Origin: Vibrio tapetis subsp. quintayensis
GTDB taxonomy: Bacteria; Pseudomonadota; Gammaproteobacteria; Enterobacterales; Vibrionaceae
Direction: 5' to 3'
NCBI RefSeq assembly: GCF_030409945.1
Contig: NZ_JAUFQV010000012.1
Coordinates: 186,001-250,000 of the forward strand
Length of the DNA stretch: 64,000 bases
Part shown: one piece after another, positions 46,112 through 54,882 of the stretch
Layout: each line of letters begins with the position of its first letter
Numbering within the stretch: position 1 is the stretch's first letter
Made by a program: the position numbers and the translations under genes
The notes under the pieces: model-generated
Seen by the model: only the letters and a program-made list of their open reading frames with translations
Told to the model about the DNA's origin: nothing
Database searches by the model: none

Positions 46112-47245
46112 ATGAGTAAACGTTTGGCCGCCCTCGCTTTAACTACGATAAGTTTTGCTGCCGGGGGGTATTTTTACCTAAATTCGTCGACTCCAGATGG
46201 TGTCGCCTTGCCCCTCATAGTGGCACAAGATGGGGTGATCGCAAAGCAAGCGATCGCGGTAGGAAAAGTAGTTCCAGCGCATTCTATCTCTATCAAATCA
46301 CAGTTAAATGGCATTGTTGGCGAGGTTTATCATCACGTTGGTGAAAGTGTTACTTTAGGCACTCCACTGATCAAGATTAAGCCAAATCCAACCCCTACTG
46401 CACTAACAAATGCGATGACGGAAGTGCTGCGAAGTGAAGCGAGTTTAGATTCGGCACTGCAGAAGTTAGCCAACTTACAAAGTTTGGTGGAGCAAAAAGT
46501 CATCCCCGATAATTACGGTGATTACGTTCAGGCAAAGTCGGATGTGAAGTCAGCTAAAGCCGACTTACAACAAAAAAAACAAAATCTAGATTTAATACGA
46601 AGTGGTGAAGCCGCAATTGGCGATGCTAAACTTTCATCGACAATTCTAGCCCCAATTGACGGCACTATCTTGAATCTAAAAGTTGAGGTAGGAGAGCCCA
46701 TTATTTCCACCGAGTCAAATCAAGCCGCAACAGAAATGATGTCTATGGCTGATATGGGCAATATTATTTTTAAAGGTAGCGTCAGTGAGCATGATGCTGC
46801 GCAGTTAAAAGTTGGTATGTCTGCCAGCATCACGTTAGCACCGTACCCTGGTGAGAAAATCATTGGAACCTTGAGCAAAGTTGCGGTCCAGTCAGAAAAG
46901 CTCAACACTCCCGGTTCAACATCAAGTTTTGATAATGGTTTTGAAGTTGAGGTAAGTAACATTCAATTTCCTAAAGAGATCACACTGCGCTCTGGTTTTT
47001 CGGCGACGGCCAAAATTACACTGCAACAATCAAATGGTGGAACCACCATCCCTGAACGTTCTATACGTTTTGAAGCGAGCCAACCTTTGGTGCTGATCCC
47101 AGATGATTCTGAGCAAGGTTACCATTCTCGGCAAGTTGAACTTGGTCTGTCGGACGGCGTTAACGTTGAAGTTTTGTCTGGCCTTGAGAGTGGTGAAGAG
47201 ATCGTCGATAACAGCATGATGCAAGGTGGAGGCGCCAATGCGTAA
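46112..47245 (+). CDS. HlyD/MacA-type periplasmic adaptor subunit
   Basis: A 377-residue membrane-fusion protein of a tripartite exporter, which links inner-membrane permeases to a TolC-type channel. An N-terminal hydrophobic segment (about 7-26) anchors it. The two lipoyl half-motifs appear as SIKSQLNGIVGEVYHHVGESV (about 61-80) and APIDGTILNLKVEVGEPI (about 181-198), separated by a coiled-coil hairpin (about 100-165). A beta-barrel domain and membrane-proximal domain follow. First gene of a five-gene operon whose reading frames overlap or nearly touch. A clear ribosome-binding site is lacking. Confidence 0.88.
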   Translation: MSKRLAALALTTISFAAGGYFYLNSSTPDGVALPLIVAQDGVIAKQAIAVGKVVPAHSISIKSQLNGIVGEVYHHVGESVTLGTPLIKIKPNPTPTALTNAMTEVLRSEASLDSALQKLANLQSLVEQKVIPDNYGDYVQAKSDVKSAKADLQQKKQNLDLIRSGEAAIGDAKLSSTILAPIDGTILNLKVEVGEPIISTESNQAATEMMSMADMGNIIFKGSVSEHDAAQLKVGMSASITLAPYPGEKIIGTLSKVAVQSEKLNTPGSTSSFDNGFEVEVSNIQFPKEITLRSGFSATAKITLQQSNGGTTIPERSIRFEASQPLVLIPDDSEQGYHSRQVELGLSDGVNVEVLSGLESGEEIVDNSMMQGGGANA

Positions 47246-48512
47246 TGTTAAAGGTTGTTGGTTCTTGGTGGCTTTGATTGCGGTTGGTGTTAATGCACAG
47301 CCCACGTATGCGATGACCATAGAGCAAGCGTGGCAAGCGGCGAAAAAGTTCGACCCGAGTTATCAAAAATCTCAGCTCGATGAGCAGATAAGCGAAACCA
47401 TGGTTCTCAGCGCGAAAGGCGAACTTTTTCCTTCTTTAAGTACTGGCGCGAATGCGGCTTGGAATGAGCACGGAAAATATAATAATAGTTACGATGTCAC
47501 GTTTGAGCAGACGTTATGGGATAGCAGTAAATGGGCCAATTTAGATCAGTCGCAGGCAACGCATTTAGCGGCACAGTTGAGCGTGGCTCAAGCTTACAAT
47601 ACGTTAGCCGAAAAAGTCATTACGGCTTACCTTGAATTAGCTCAGGCCCAAAGCAACCTCGACCTTGCTAAACAAAAACGGCTAGAGTCCAAGAAAATTT
47701 ACGACATAACTCAGAAGAACTATCAAGCAGGAAAGATTCGACTTTCGGAAGTGGAAGAAACCAAAGCGAATTATATTGATGCTCAATCCATTGTTTTGGC
47801 GAGTCAATCTGAGTTACAACAGAAGAAATCGGGCTTAATGCTGTTGACCAACGAGTCACCGACTGTGGTGGATGAAATTGCGGCTGATGCATTAGTTAAA
47901 CCTGAGTTGGCAATGAATGATCAGCAACGCTGGGTCGAATTAGCCAAGAACAGTAGCCCAGAGTTGTTGGTTGCAAAACAAAAAGTAACAGCGGCGGAAT
48001 TTGGACGAGAAAAGGCACAAGCAGGTTATTACCCAACACTTTCAGGGAAGTTGACATACAGTGATGGCAGTGAAAGAAGAAATGATAATTTAAATGCGGG
48101 ACTCAATGTGCGTTTACCGCTTGATCTTAATGGGTCAACGCGAGCACAAGTTGATAAAGCAAGCTTAGAAATATTATCGGCTAAGCAAGATGTTATCCAG
48201 GTAGAAGTTAGACTTAAAACTCAGGTCGAACAAGATTTTCAGCAACTATACATGGACTGGCAACGAGTAGAGATTGCCCAGCAACAAATACTGACTCAAC
48301 AGACCGTGCTAAAGGCCAAGGAGCTCGAATTCAGTGCCGGGCTTTCGCAAGCATCCGACGTGATACGCGCTCATAATCTTCTGTTTGATAAGAAGAATAA
48401 ACTGCGTAGTCAACTATACCAATACTGGAAGCGTCGTGTTTCTTTGCTAAAAACCGTGGGCCAGCTTGATGATACGGTCATTAAACAGTTGTCTATGGCG
48501 CTGCATTCATGA
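47238..48512 (+). CDS. TolC-family outer-membrane efflux protein
   Basis: A 424-residue OEP-family protein with a signal peptide (about 1-24, ending TYA). Two helical repeats run through it (about 40-215 and 240-410), consistent with trimeric TolC-like channel formation. I use the ATG at 47238, which overlaps the adaptor stop by eight bases and has AAGGTGGAGG well placed upstream; a GTG four codons earlier is also open. Its 3' end overlaps the next gene (ATGA). Confidence 0.87.
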   Translation: MRNVKGCWFLVALIAVGVNAQPTYAMTIEQAWQAAKKFDPSYQKSQLDEQISETMVLSAKGELFPSLSTGANAAWNEHGKYNNSYDVTFEQTLWDSSKWANLDQSQATHLAAQLSVAQAYNTLAEKVITAYLELAQAQSNLDLAKQKRLESKKIYDITQKNYQAGKIRLSEVEETKANYIDAQSIVLASQSELQQKKSGLMLLTNESPTVVDEIAADALVKPELAMNDQQRWVELAKNSSPELLVAKQKVTAAEFGREKAQAGYYPTLSGKLTYSDGSERRNDNLNAGLNVRLPLDLNGSTRAQVDKASLEILSAKQDVIQVEVRLKTQVEQDFQQLYMDWQRVEIAQQQILTQQTVLKAKELEFSAGLSQASDVIRAHNLLFDKKNKLRSQLYQYWKRRVSLLKTVGQLDDTVIKQLSMALHS

Positions 48513-49726
48513 TTTCGGTTTTGCAGCAAACACTACAAACCTTACTTGCCCATCGGCTACGAAGCTTGTTAGCGGTGATTGCGATTGTTTGGGGGATAGT
48601 GTCAGTTTTGGTGCTGGTGGCGCTGGGTGAAGGTTTCTATCAAGTTAATTCAAAGTCTTTTTCCATGCTAATGAATAACACCCAATTGGCATTTGTAGAG
48701 CAAACCAGCAAAGAGTGGCAAGGATTACCTGCGCGAAGGGAGCTGCGTATTTCTAAACCCCAGTTAGAGATGTTGGCGGAACAACCCGTGGTTCAATCCG
48801 TTTCCGCAGTGTATGGCAAATGGGACGCAACGGTAACGGATACGGTAGGCGCGCCAATGCCAGGTAACGTAAGCGGTATCGATGATAACTACATTGCATT
48901 GCGTAACCTCAAGCTGGCGGTTGGCTCTCGGGCGATTTCTCCAACTGATGTGATCAATCATACTAAGGTCGCCATACTCGGCTGGCGCTTGGCATTGATG
49001 GGTAATGTAAACCTTGGAGATAACGTTAATGTAAACGGGATCCCCTTTGTTGTTGTCGGCGTGACAGAGCAAAGCGAAGGGTTCTTTCAAATGGGCAATG
49101 AGGATGATCAGGTGATGATCCCAAATACTACTTTTCAAGATTTATGGCAAAGCCCTCCCTTTATGTTGATCATCGAACCAAGCGAGTCAGTATTGGGCTC
49201 GATTTTAAGAACAAGTGTTCGTTCTTTCTTTGCGGCGAAACAGCATTTTGACCCAAGCGATCAAAATGCGATTTATATGCCGGATATTGGCCAAGAAACC
49301 CAGTTTTTTAGTGCAATCTTACGTGGCATTCAATTGTTTCTTGGTGCCAGTGGTGCAATGACTTTGGCGGTGGGTACGATAGGCGTCGCAAATATCATGT
49401 TTTTGTCTGTCACTGAAAGAACCAGAGAGATAGGCGTCCGGCTCGCGATTGGCGCGACACCGCGCAATATTTTAAGTCAATTCTTACTTGAAGGTGGGAT
49501 ATTAGTGGTTGTTGGTACTATCTTAGGAATGGTTTTTTCCTATGCAATAGTGTTTGTGCTTAACCTTATCGGTATGCCCGAATGGTTAGGTCAACCTGCG
49601 ATCACTGGCGGCTCGATCGCTATGTCACTAATGGTCACGTTTATCTTGGCGTTATTAGCCGCGTATTTTCCAGCCCGCCGAGCCGCCAATTTAACTCCCG
49701 TACTGGCCCTAGTGGCAAGAGCGTAA
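48509..49726 (+). CDS. ABC permease, MacB/FtsX type (first of two)
   Basis: A 405-residue permease with one N-terminal transmembrane helix (about 20-42), a large periplasmic MacB_PCD domain (about 45-240) and three C-terminal helices (about 275-300, 328-355 and 370-392). The C-terminal loop has the FtsX-family ERTREIGVRLAIGATPRNI, which contacts the ATPase. This is the type VII, mechanotransmission fold of MacB, but without the fused ATPase domain. ATGA overlap with the upstream channel gene shows operon membership. Confidence 0.88.
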   Translation: MISVLQQTLQTLLAHRLRSLLAVIAIVWGIVSVLVLVALGEGFYQVNSKSFSMLMNNTQLAFVEQTSKEWQGLPARRELRISKPQLEMLAEQPVVQSVSAVYGKWDATVTDTVGAPMPGNVSGIDDNYIALRNLKLAVGSRAISPTDVINHTKVAILGWRLALMGNVNLGDNVNVNGIPFVVVGVTEQSEGFFQMGNEDDQVMIPNTTFQDLWQSPPFMLIIEPSESVLGSILRTSVRSFFAAKQHFDPSDQNAIYMPDIGQETQFFSAILRGIQLFLGASGAMTLAVGTIGVANIMFLSVTERTREIGVRLAIGATPRNILSQFLLEGGILVVVGTILGMVFSYAIVFVLNLIGMPEWLGQPAITGGSIAMSLMVTFILALLAAYFPARRAANLTPVLALVARA

Positions 49727-49727
49727 A

Positions 49728-51011
49728 ATGCAGTTTCCAATTAAACAGATATTTCATGAAATGGCAGCCGAAAAGCTGCGATTATGTTTAACCATCTTTG
49801 CTGTGGTTTGGGCCACGGTGTGTATCACAACCATGTTAGCTGCAGGTGAAGGATTAAGGCAGGGGCTGATAAGAAGCTCAGAAAGCGGTAATGGTAAATT
49901 GATTTACCTAACCGGTGGCTACGCGAGTGAGGCGTACGGCAATTTTCATAAAGGTAAACCACTCACTTTAAAGATCGAAGACGTCGACATTATTCGCGCG
50001 CTACCGTCGGTACAAAAAGCGGTGCCATCAGTGGTTTGGAATGAGCGGGTGACCTATCAAGATAGACGAACGTGGCAAAAGCCGATTGCAGTGACGGCTG
50101 ACTATAAGCAAGTGATGGGGTTTCATACCATGCTAGGCAGCCGTTGGTTTAATCCAATGGACATGCGAGAGCAGAGAAAAGTGATTGTAATAGGGCATGA
50201 TGTTGCGGCGAGATTGTTTAATAAAAGTGTCGCTGATGATTGGATTTCATCGCCAAAACTGACGGCCGATCCGGTCGGAATGCAGGTTAAAGTCGGTGCT
50301 AATCAATTTACGGTGATTGGCGTGCTGAAAAAAAACAGTGCCTACGTTGAGCAAGGAACGCCAGTTAATGAGAGCATCTTTGTGCCTATTACAACGTGGC
50401 AGCGTTTTCACCTAAATGCTGCCATTGGTGCTATTAATATCGTTCCTGCAAAACACGCTGATAGGCTCAATGTTGCCTCAACGGCGAAACAGGTTATTGC
50501 GCGTAAAAACGTCGGAAATTTACAAGATAGTGAACTAGTTCAAGCGACCGATATGTTGCTAAGACAAAAAACCATGCGTCAATTTTTACTTGGGCTACAA
50601 GGTTTTCTTGGCATCATTGGCTTGGTAACGCTCGGCGTCGCGGGGATTGGCATTGCCAACGTTATGTATGCCACAGTTAAAAAGGCGACGCGTGATATTG
50701 GTGTGAGAATGGCGGTTGGCGCAACCCCAACGACCATCAAGCTTCATTACTTATTACAATCTTTGTTGACCATGGCCATTGGGGGCGGCATTGGCCTGCT
50801 ACTTTCATTCTTGTTGGTCAAAGCATTGGCAGCGATATCCCTTGAAGGCAACATGCTTTATGACTCGTTAGGACAACCAGTATTGGAGTTATCATTGCCA
50901 ATCCTCTTGTTGGTGGTTGTCGTACTCGCATTTGTTGGCGTTGTTTCGGCATGGTTTCCTGCTCGTCGTGCGGCGAACATTACGCCCCTTGAAGCTCTGC
51001 AAAGTGAATAA
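49728..51011 (+). CDS. ABC permease, MacB/FtsX type (second of two)
   Basis: A 427-residue protein with the same layout as the preceding permease: N-terminal helix (about 18-40), periplasmic MacB_PCD-like domain, three C-terminal helices and KKATRDIGVRMAVGATPTTI as the coupling loop. It is clearly homologous to its neighbour but diverged over most of its length, so the transporter is probably a heterodimer. Its ATG is one base after the previous stop. Confidence 0.88.
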   Translation: MQFPIKQIFHEMAAEKLRLCLTIFAVVWATVCITTMLAAGEGLRQGLIRSSESGNGKLIYLTGGYASEAYGNFHKGKPLTLKIEDVDIIRALPSVQKAVPSVVWNERVTYQDRRTWQKPIAVTADYKQVMGFHTMLGSRWFNPMDMREQRKVIVIGHDVAARLFNKSVADDWISSPKLTADPVGMQVKVGANQFTVIGVLKKNSAYVEQGTPVNESIFVPITTWQRFHLNAAIGAINIVPAKHADRLNVASTAKQVIARKNVGNLQDSELVQATDMLLRQKTMRQFLLGLQGFLGIIGLVTLGVAGIGIANVMYATVKKATRDIGVRMAVGATPTTIKLHYLLQSLLTMAIGGGIGLLLSFLLVKALAAISLEGNMLYDSLGQPVLELSLPILLLVVVVLAFVGVVSAWFPARRAANITPLEALQSE

Positions 51012-51039
51012 TCTCTGCAACATATTCTAGAGAACCCAT

Positions 51040-51735
51040 ATGACAGATACACAACTGGTCAATCTGACCAATATTAGTAAGCATTATCAAAGCGGTGAAG
51101 AGACAATTAAAGCGTTAGATGATGTGTCGTTGAGTATTTTAAGCGGTGAGCATATCGCTATTCTCGGCCCTTCGGGATCGGGTAAATCGACATTGATGAA
51201 TATGCTAGGCTGTTTAGACAAGCCTACATCGGGGCAATATATTCTTGCTGATCAAGATGTTTCTCAGTTATCCAGCCATCAATTGGCAGGTATTCGAAAT
51301 CAAAAAATTGGCTTTGTCTTCCAAAGCTTTAACTTACTCGAATATGCCAGTGCGCTAGATAATGTTGCGTTGCCCCTTGTATACCGAGGAGCAAATGCAA
51401 AAGAAAGGCGTAAAAAAGCCAGCGAACTACTGCATAGAGTAGGGCTTGGAGATAGGCTTCATCACAAGCCAAATCAACTCTCTGGCGGTCAAAAACAACG
51501 AGTCGCTATAGCCAGAGCGTTGGTTAACGACCCACAAATTATTCTAGCAGATGAACCGACGGGAGCGTTAGATTCCAAATCTGGAGCTGAAATCGAACGG
51601 CTATTTAAAGAGCTTAATCAAGAAGGAAGAACGATAATTGTTGTCACTCATGATAATTTGTTGGCTCAGCGAACAGCACGTGTTGTTACGATTAAAGATG
51701 GCAATATCGTGTCGGATATAGTGTTAAGTAAATAA
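51040..51735 (+). CDS. ABC ATPase, LolD/MacB-type
   Basis: A 231-residue nucleotide-binding domain. Walker A GPSGSGKST is at 43-51, the Q-loop lies in FVFQSFNLLEY, the signature is LSGGQKQRVAIARAL, Walker B is IILADEPTGALD, and the H-loop His is in VVTHD. It powers the two permeases encoded upstream. It lies 28 bases after the second permease and ends the operon. Substrate unknown; related tripartite systems export antimicrobial peptides, siderophores or toxins. Confidence 0.93.
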   Translation: MTDTQLVNLTNISKHYQSGEETIKALDDVSLSILSGEHIAILGPSGSGKSTLMNMLGCLDKPTSGQYILADQDVSQLSSHQLAGIRNQKIGFVFQSFNLLEYASALDNVALPLVYRGANAKERRKKASELLHRVGLGDRLHHKPNQLSGGQKQRVAIARALVNDPQIILADEPTGALDSKSGAEIERLFKELNQEGRTIIVVTHDNLLAQRTARVVTIKDGNIVSDIVLSK

Positions 51736-51765
51736 ATTAAGCCTGTGTAAATAGTTAGACAAGGC

Positions 51766-51806
51766 AGATTTACCCAGTGATCGGCTTAACGATTACGGGT
51801 AAATCT
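51766..51806. repeat. Long hairpin between the export operon and cydX
   Basis: Outer arms AGATTTACCC (51766-51775) and GGGTAAATCT (51797-51806). Inner arms GTGATCG/CGATTAC (51777-51783, 51790-51796) have one G-T pair, around loop GCTTAA. There is no strong T run, but it lies between convergent transcripts, so it may act as a bidirectional terminator. Confidence 0.65.
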
Positions 51807-51883
51807 TCTCACATTGAATCTCTGTTTCGATACCTGCCCGCCGAAACGAACAGCACTTCAACGTTGTATTGACCAAATAACGA

Positions 51884-51985
51884 TTAGGTCTCTGTTTCTG
51901 AATCATAATTTTCGAAGCTGATTGCGTTCAAAATAGAGAATGCAGAGGCTAAGAATAAACCGAGTATCCAAATAAAATACCACAT
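51884..51985 (-). CDS. cydX: CydX/CbdX small subunit of cytochrome bd oxidase
   Basis: A 33-codon ORF on the minus strand, too short for usual gene finding. The product starts MWYFIWILGLFLASAFSILN, a single hydrophobic helix like E. coli CydX, followed by a short acidic tail. AAGGAGC lies seven bases upstream of the ATG. It begins 10 bases after the cydB stop, the normal cydABX order. CydX stabilises the haem site of the oxidase. Confidence 0.88.
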   Translation of the reverse strand: MWYFIWILGLFLASAFSILNAISFENYDSETET

Positions 51986-51995
51986 GAAAAGCTCC

Positions 51996-53132
51996 TTAAT
52001 ACAGTGAATGGCCATTACGTTCAACATACTCACTATCGAGTCGTCCAAACATGGTGCGATAACTAAAAGCCGTGTAACAAAGAATGATTGGCACCATCAT
52101 AAACGCTACGCCTGTCATGATGTTCAAGGTCAGTTCGCTGGATGTTGAATCCCACAGCGTTAGGCTATGGCTTGGTTTTATACTGGATGGAATAATGAAT
52201 GGGAACATCGCGAACCCAGCCGTTAAAACGATACAAGCGTTAGTAAGACTTGAACTAATGAAGGCAAGCGCATCCCACTTCAATCTTGCACTGAGCAAAG
52301 CTAATAAAGGAGTGATCACACTGCCAATCGGTGCAAACCACATCCAAGGGTGAGTCTCGAAGTTTGTTAACCAAGCACCTGTCTTTGCCATCGCTTGTTT
52401 GTTTAACGGGTTTGAAACGGCACCATGACTCAGTTCACTAACAATCAGATACCCATCAATATGGCGTATCGCTAAACCACCAACCACCATAAGGCAAGCC
52501 ACCAGTACCGCACTCATCTGCGCAACTAATTTTGCCTTGTTATATAGTGCATCTGTCGTTTTCATCATCAGCCAAGCACTGCCTTGCAACAACGCCATCA
52601 ATAAACCAACGCAGCCACACAGCAGCGCAAACGGATTAAGTAGATCAATGAAAGATCCGTGGTATTCAACCATAAGTAAACTATTGAGCGAAAAAGGAAG
52701 CCCTTGTATTAAGTTGCCAAATGCGACACCAAATAAGATCGGCGGAAAGAACCCTGAAAACGAGATGGATAAATCACATACTTTCCGCCATTGGTCGTTA
52801 TCTATCTTGGCTCGATACTCAAGCGCAAGAGGACGTAGCCACAATGAGATAAGAGCCAAGTACATCGCAACATACAAGCTTGAAAACGATGTGGCATACA
52901 CCAATGGCCAAGCGGCAAACAAAGCGCCCCCTGCGGTAATTAACCACACTTGGTTTCCGTCCCAATGGGGAGCAATGGAGTTAATCATCACTCGTCTTTC
53001 GGCGTTGGTTTTACCGATAATCGGCAATAGCGCACCCACTCCCATATCGAAGCCATCGGTGATCATAAAACCAATCAGCAGCACACCAATCAGAACCCAC
53101 CAAATTAAACGTAATGTGTCATATTCGAACAT
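51996..53132 (-). CDS. cydB: Cytochrome bd ubiquinol oxidase subunit II
   Basis: A 378-residue membrane subunit with about nine hydrophobic segments (E. coli CydB 379). Typical features are the N-terminal LRLIWWVLIGVLLIGFMITDGFDMG (G-x-x-FDxG motif), HWDGNQVWLI and a C-terminal FLxxxxPY-like region replaced here by AFSYRTMFGRL near the end. It pairs with CydA in the high-affinity quinol oxidase used at low oxygen. It follows cydA by 12 bases and is followed by cydX. Confidence 0.94.
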   Translation of the reverse strand: MFEYDTLRLIWWVLIGVLLIGFMITDGFDMGVGALLPIIGKTNAERRVMINSIAPHWDGNQVWLITAGGALFAAWPLVYATSFSSLYVAMYLALISLWLRPLALEYRAKIDNDQWRKVCDLSISFSGFFPPILFGVAFGNLIQGLPFSLNSLLMVEYHGSFIDLLNPFALLCGCVGLLMALLQGSAWLMMKTTDALYNKAKLVAQMSAVLVACLMVVGGLAIRHIDGYLIVSELSHGAVSNPLNKQAMAKTGAWLTNFETHPWMWFAPIGSVITPLLALLSARLKWDALAFISSSLTNACIVLTAGFAMFPFIIPSSIKPSHSLTLWDSTSSELTLNIMTGVAFMMVPIILCYTAFSYRTMFGRLDSEYVERNGHSLY

Positions 53133-53144
53133 GAGTCAGTCACC

Positions 53145-54728
53145 TTATTGTTGAACTTGTTGTGCCAATTTGGCTTCAAGTGATGTTGTTTGTTCATAGT
53201 GATAACGGCCCGTTTTTAAACTGCTTGGGCCTTTTTTGGCGACGGTAATCATCAAGTAGCTTTCAACTATGATAAAGACCGTATAGAGGCTAATAATTAA
53301 CGCGAGAGACGTAAGCAAGTTATCAACGGTTTGCGAAGATGCCGCGACTGCGACAGGGAGAATTTCACCGACCGCCCAGGGTTGACGGCCATACTCCGCA
53401 ACAAACCAACCCGCTTCGATTGCCACCCAAGGTAAAGGAATTGACCAAAGTGCCGCCTTCAATAACCAAGGCTTTTGAGTGATGTTTTTACGGTAGGTTT
53501 GTAAGAAGGCAGCGCCAAAGACAAACAACATAATAAAGCCACAGCCGACCATGATTCTAAATGACCAGAACAGTGGCCACACGGTTGGGATTGAATCATC
53601 GGCAGCTTGTTGGATTTGCTGCTCTGTAGCGTCAATAACTGTATCGGTATAACGCTTAAGAAGCAGGGCGTATCCGAGGTCATGCTTGGTTTGATCGAAG
53701 GCCTGTTCTAGCTCATCAGAGGTATCGCCAGCTCGCAAACGTTCAAGCAATTCATAAGCCACAATACCGTTTCGAATACGTACTAAATGTTGATCACGCA
53801 AGTCGTGAAGCCCCGTCACCTCCTCATCCAAAGATCGGGTCGCAATAATCCCCATTACATAAGGAATTTTGACAGCGAAGTCAGTTTTTCCTTCCTCTTG
53901 GTTTGGTAATCCGAACAAAGTAAAAGCGGCCGGAGCGGGCTCGGTGTGCCATTCCGCTTCAATGGCTGCGAGTTTCACTTTTTGAACGTCGCCCAACTCA
54001 TAGCCAGATTCATCGCCTAGTACGATTACCGAGATGATAGATGCGATACCAAAAGATGCTGCCACGGCGAAAGAGCGCTTCGCAAAAGCAATGTCTCGAC
54101 CTTTCAGTAAGTAATATGAACTCACGCCAAGGATAAACATTGCACCACAGGTATAGGCCGACGCGACAGTATGCAAGAACTTAACCTGAGCAACGGGGTT
54201 AAGTACCACTTCGGTAAAGCTGGTCATTTCCATACGCATGGTTTGGTAATTGAACTCTGATCCAATCGGATTTTGCATCCAACCGTTGGCGACCAAAATC
54301 CATAGTGCAGAGAAGCTTGAACCTAACGCAACCAGCCAAGTCGCGACAAGATGTTGGCGTTTTGATAGCCTTTCCCAACCAAAAAAGAAAAGACCGACAA
54401 AAGTGGATTCAAGGAAGAAAGCGACCAGCGCTTCTATAGCTAAAGGAGCACCAAATATGTCGCCGACATAGTGAGAGTAATAAGACCAGTTGGTCCCGAA
54501 TTGGAACTCCATGGTTAAACCTGTCGTGACACCTAAAGCGAAGTTAATACCAAACAGTTTGCCCCAGAATCGAGTCATGTCTTGATAGATCTGCTTACCG
54601 GTAAGTACGTAGATCGACTCCATGATCGCAAGCAAGCACGACATACCGATAGTTAAAGGGACGAAGAGAAAGTGGAACATAGCAGTTAGCGCAAACTGTA
54701 ATCGCGATAATTCAACTACATCAAACAT
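53145..54728 (-). CDS. cydA: Cytochrome bd ubiquinol oxidase subunit I
   Basis: A 527-residue haem-bearing subunit. Haem ligands fit His19 (b595) in MFHFLFVP, the His in [10 protein letters not shown] (b558) and Met in [10 protein letters not shown] (b558). The long Q-loop (about 250-380), characteristic of E. coli-type bd oxidases, is present and contains a run of charged residues. There is no signal peptide and the length is normal. Many vibrios have another cyd operon near tol-pal genes; that context is absent here, so this could be the second, accessory set. Confidence 0.95.
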   Translation of the reverse strand: MFDVVELSRLQFALTAMFHFLFVPLTIGMSCLLAIMESIYVLTGKQIYQDMTRFWGKLFGINFALGVTTGLTMEFQFGTNWSYYSHYVGDIFGAPLAIEALVAFFLESTFVGLFFFGWERLSKRQHLVATWLVALGSSFSALWILVANGWMQNPIGSEFNYQTMRMEMTSFTEVVLNPVAQVKFLHTVASAYTCGAMFILGVSSYYLLKGRDIAFAKRSFAVAASFGIASIISVIVLGDESGYELGDVQKVKLAAIEAEWHTEPAPAAFTLFGLPNQEEGKTDFAVKIPYVMGIIATRSLDEEVTGLHDLRDQHLVRIRNGIVAYELLERLRAGDTSDELEQAFDQTKHDLGYALLLKRYTDTVIDATEQQIQQAADDSIPTVWPLFWSFRIMVGCGFIMLFVFGAAFLQTYRKNITQKPWLLKAALWSIPLPWVAIEAGWFVAEYGRQPWAVGEILPVAVAASSQTVDNLLTSLALIISLYTVFIIVESYLMITVAKKGPSSLKTGRYHYEQTTSLEAKLAQQVQQ

Positions 54729-54882
54729 TTAAACTCCAAGCATCATAATGATGGCTTTCATATTAAGAATTGGAGCGTATTTCAACACAGTTTTCGCGAA
54801 CCAAACTAGAACAGATTTACCGTTAAAAAATAGAACAGATGCGTTTATTTAATAGACGGCGGGCAATAACTCAGCAGACTAT

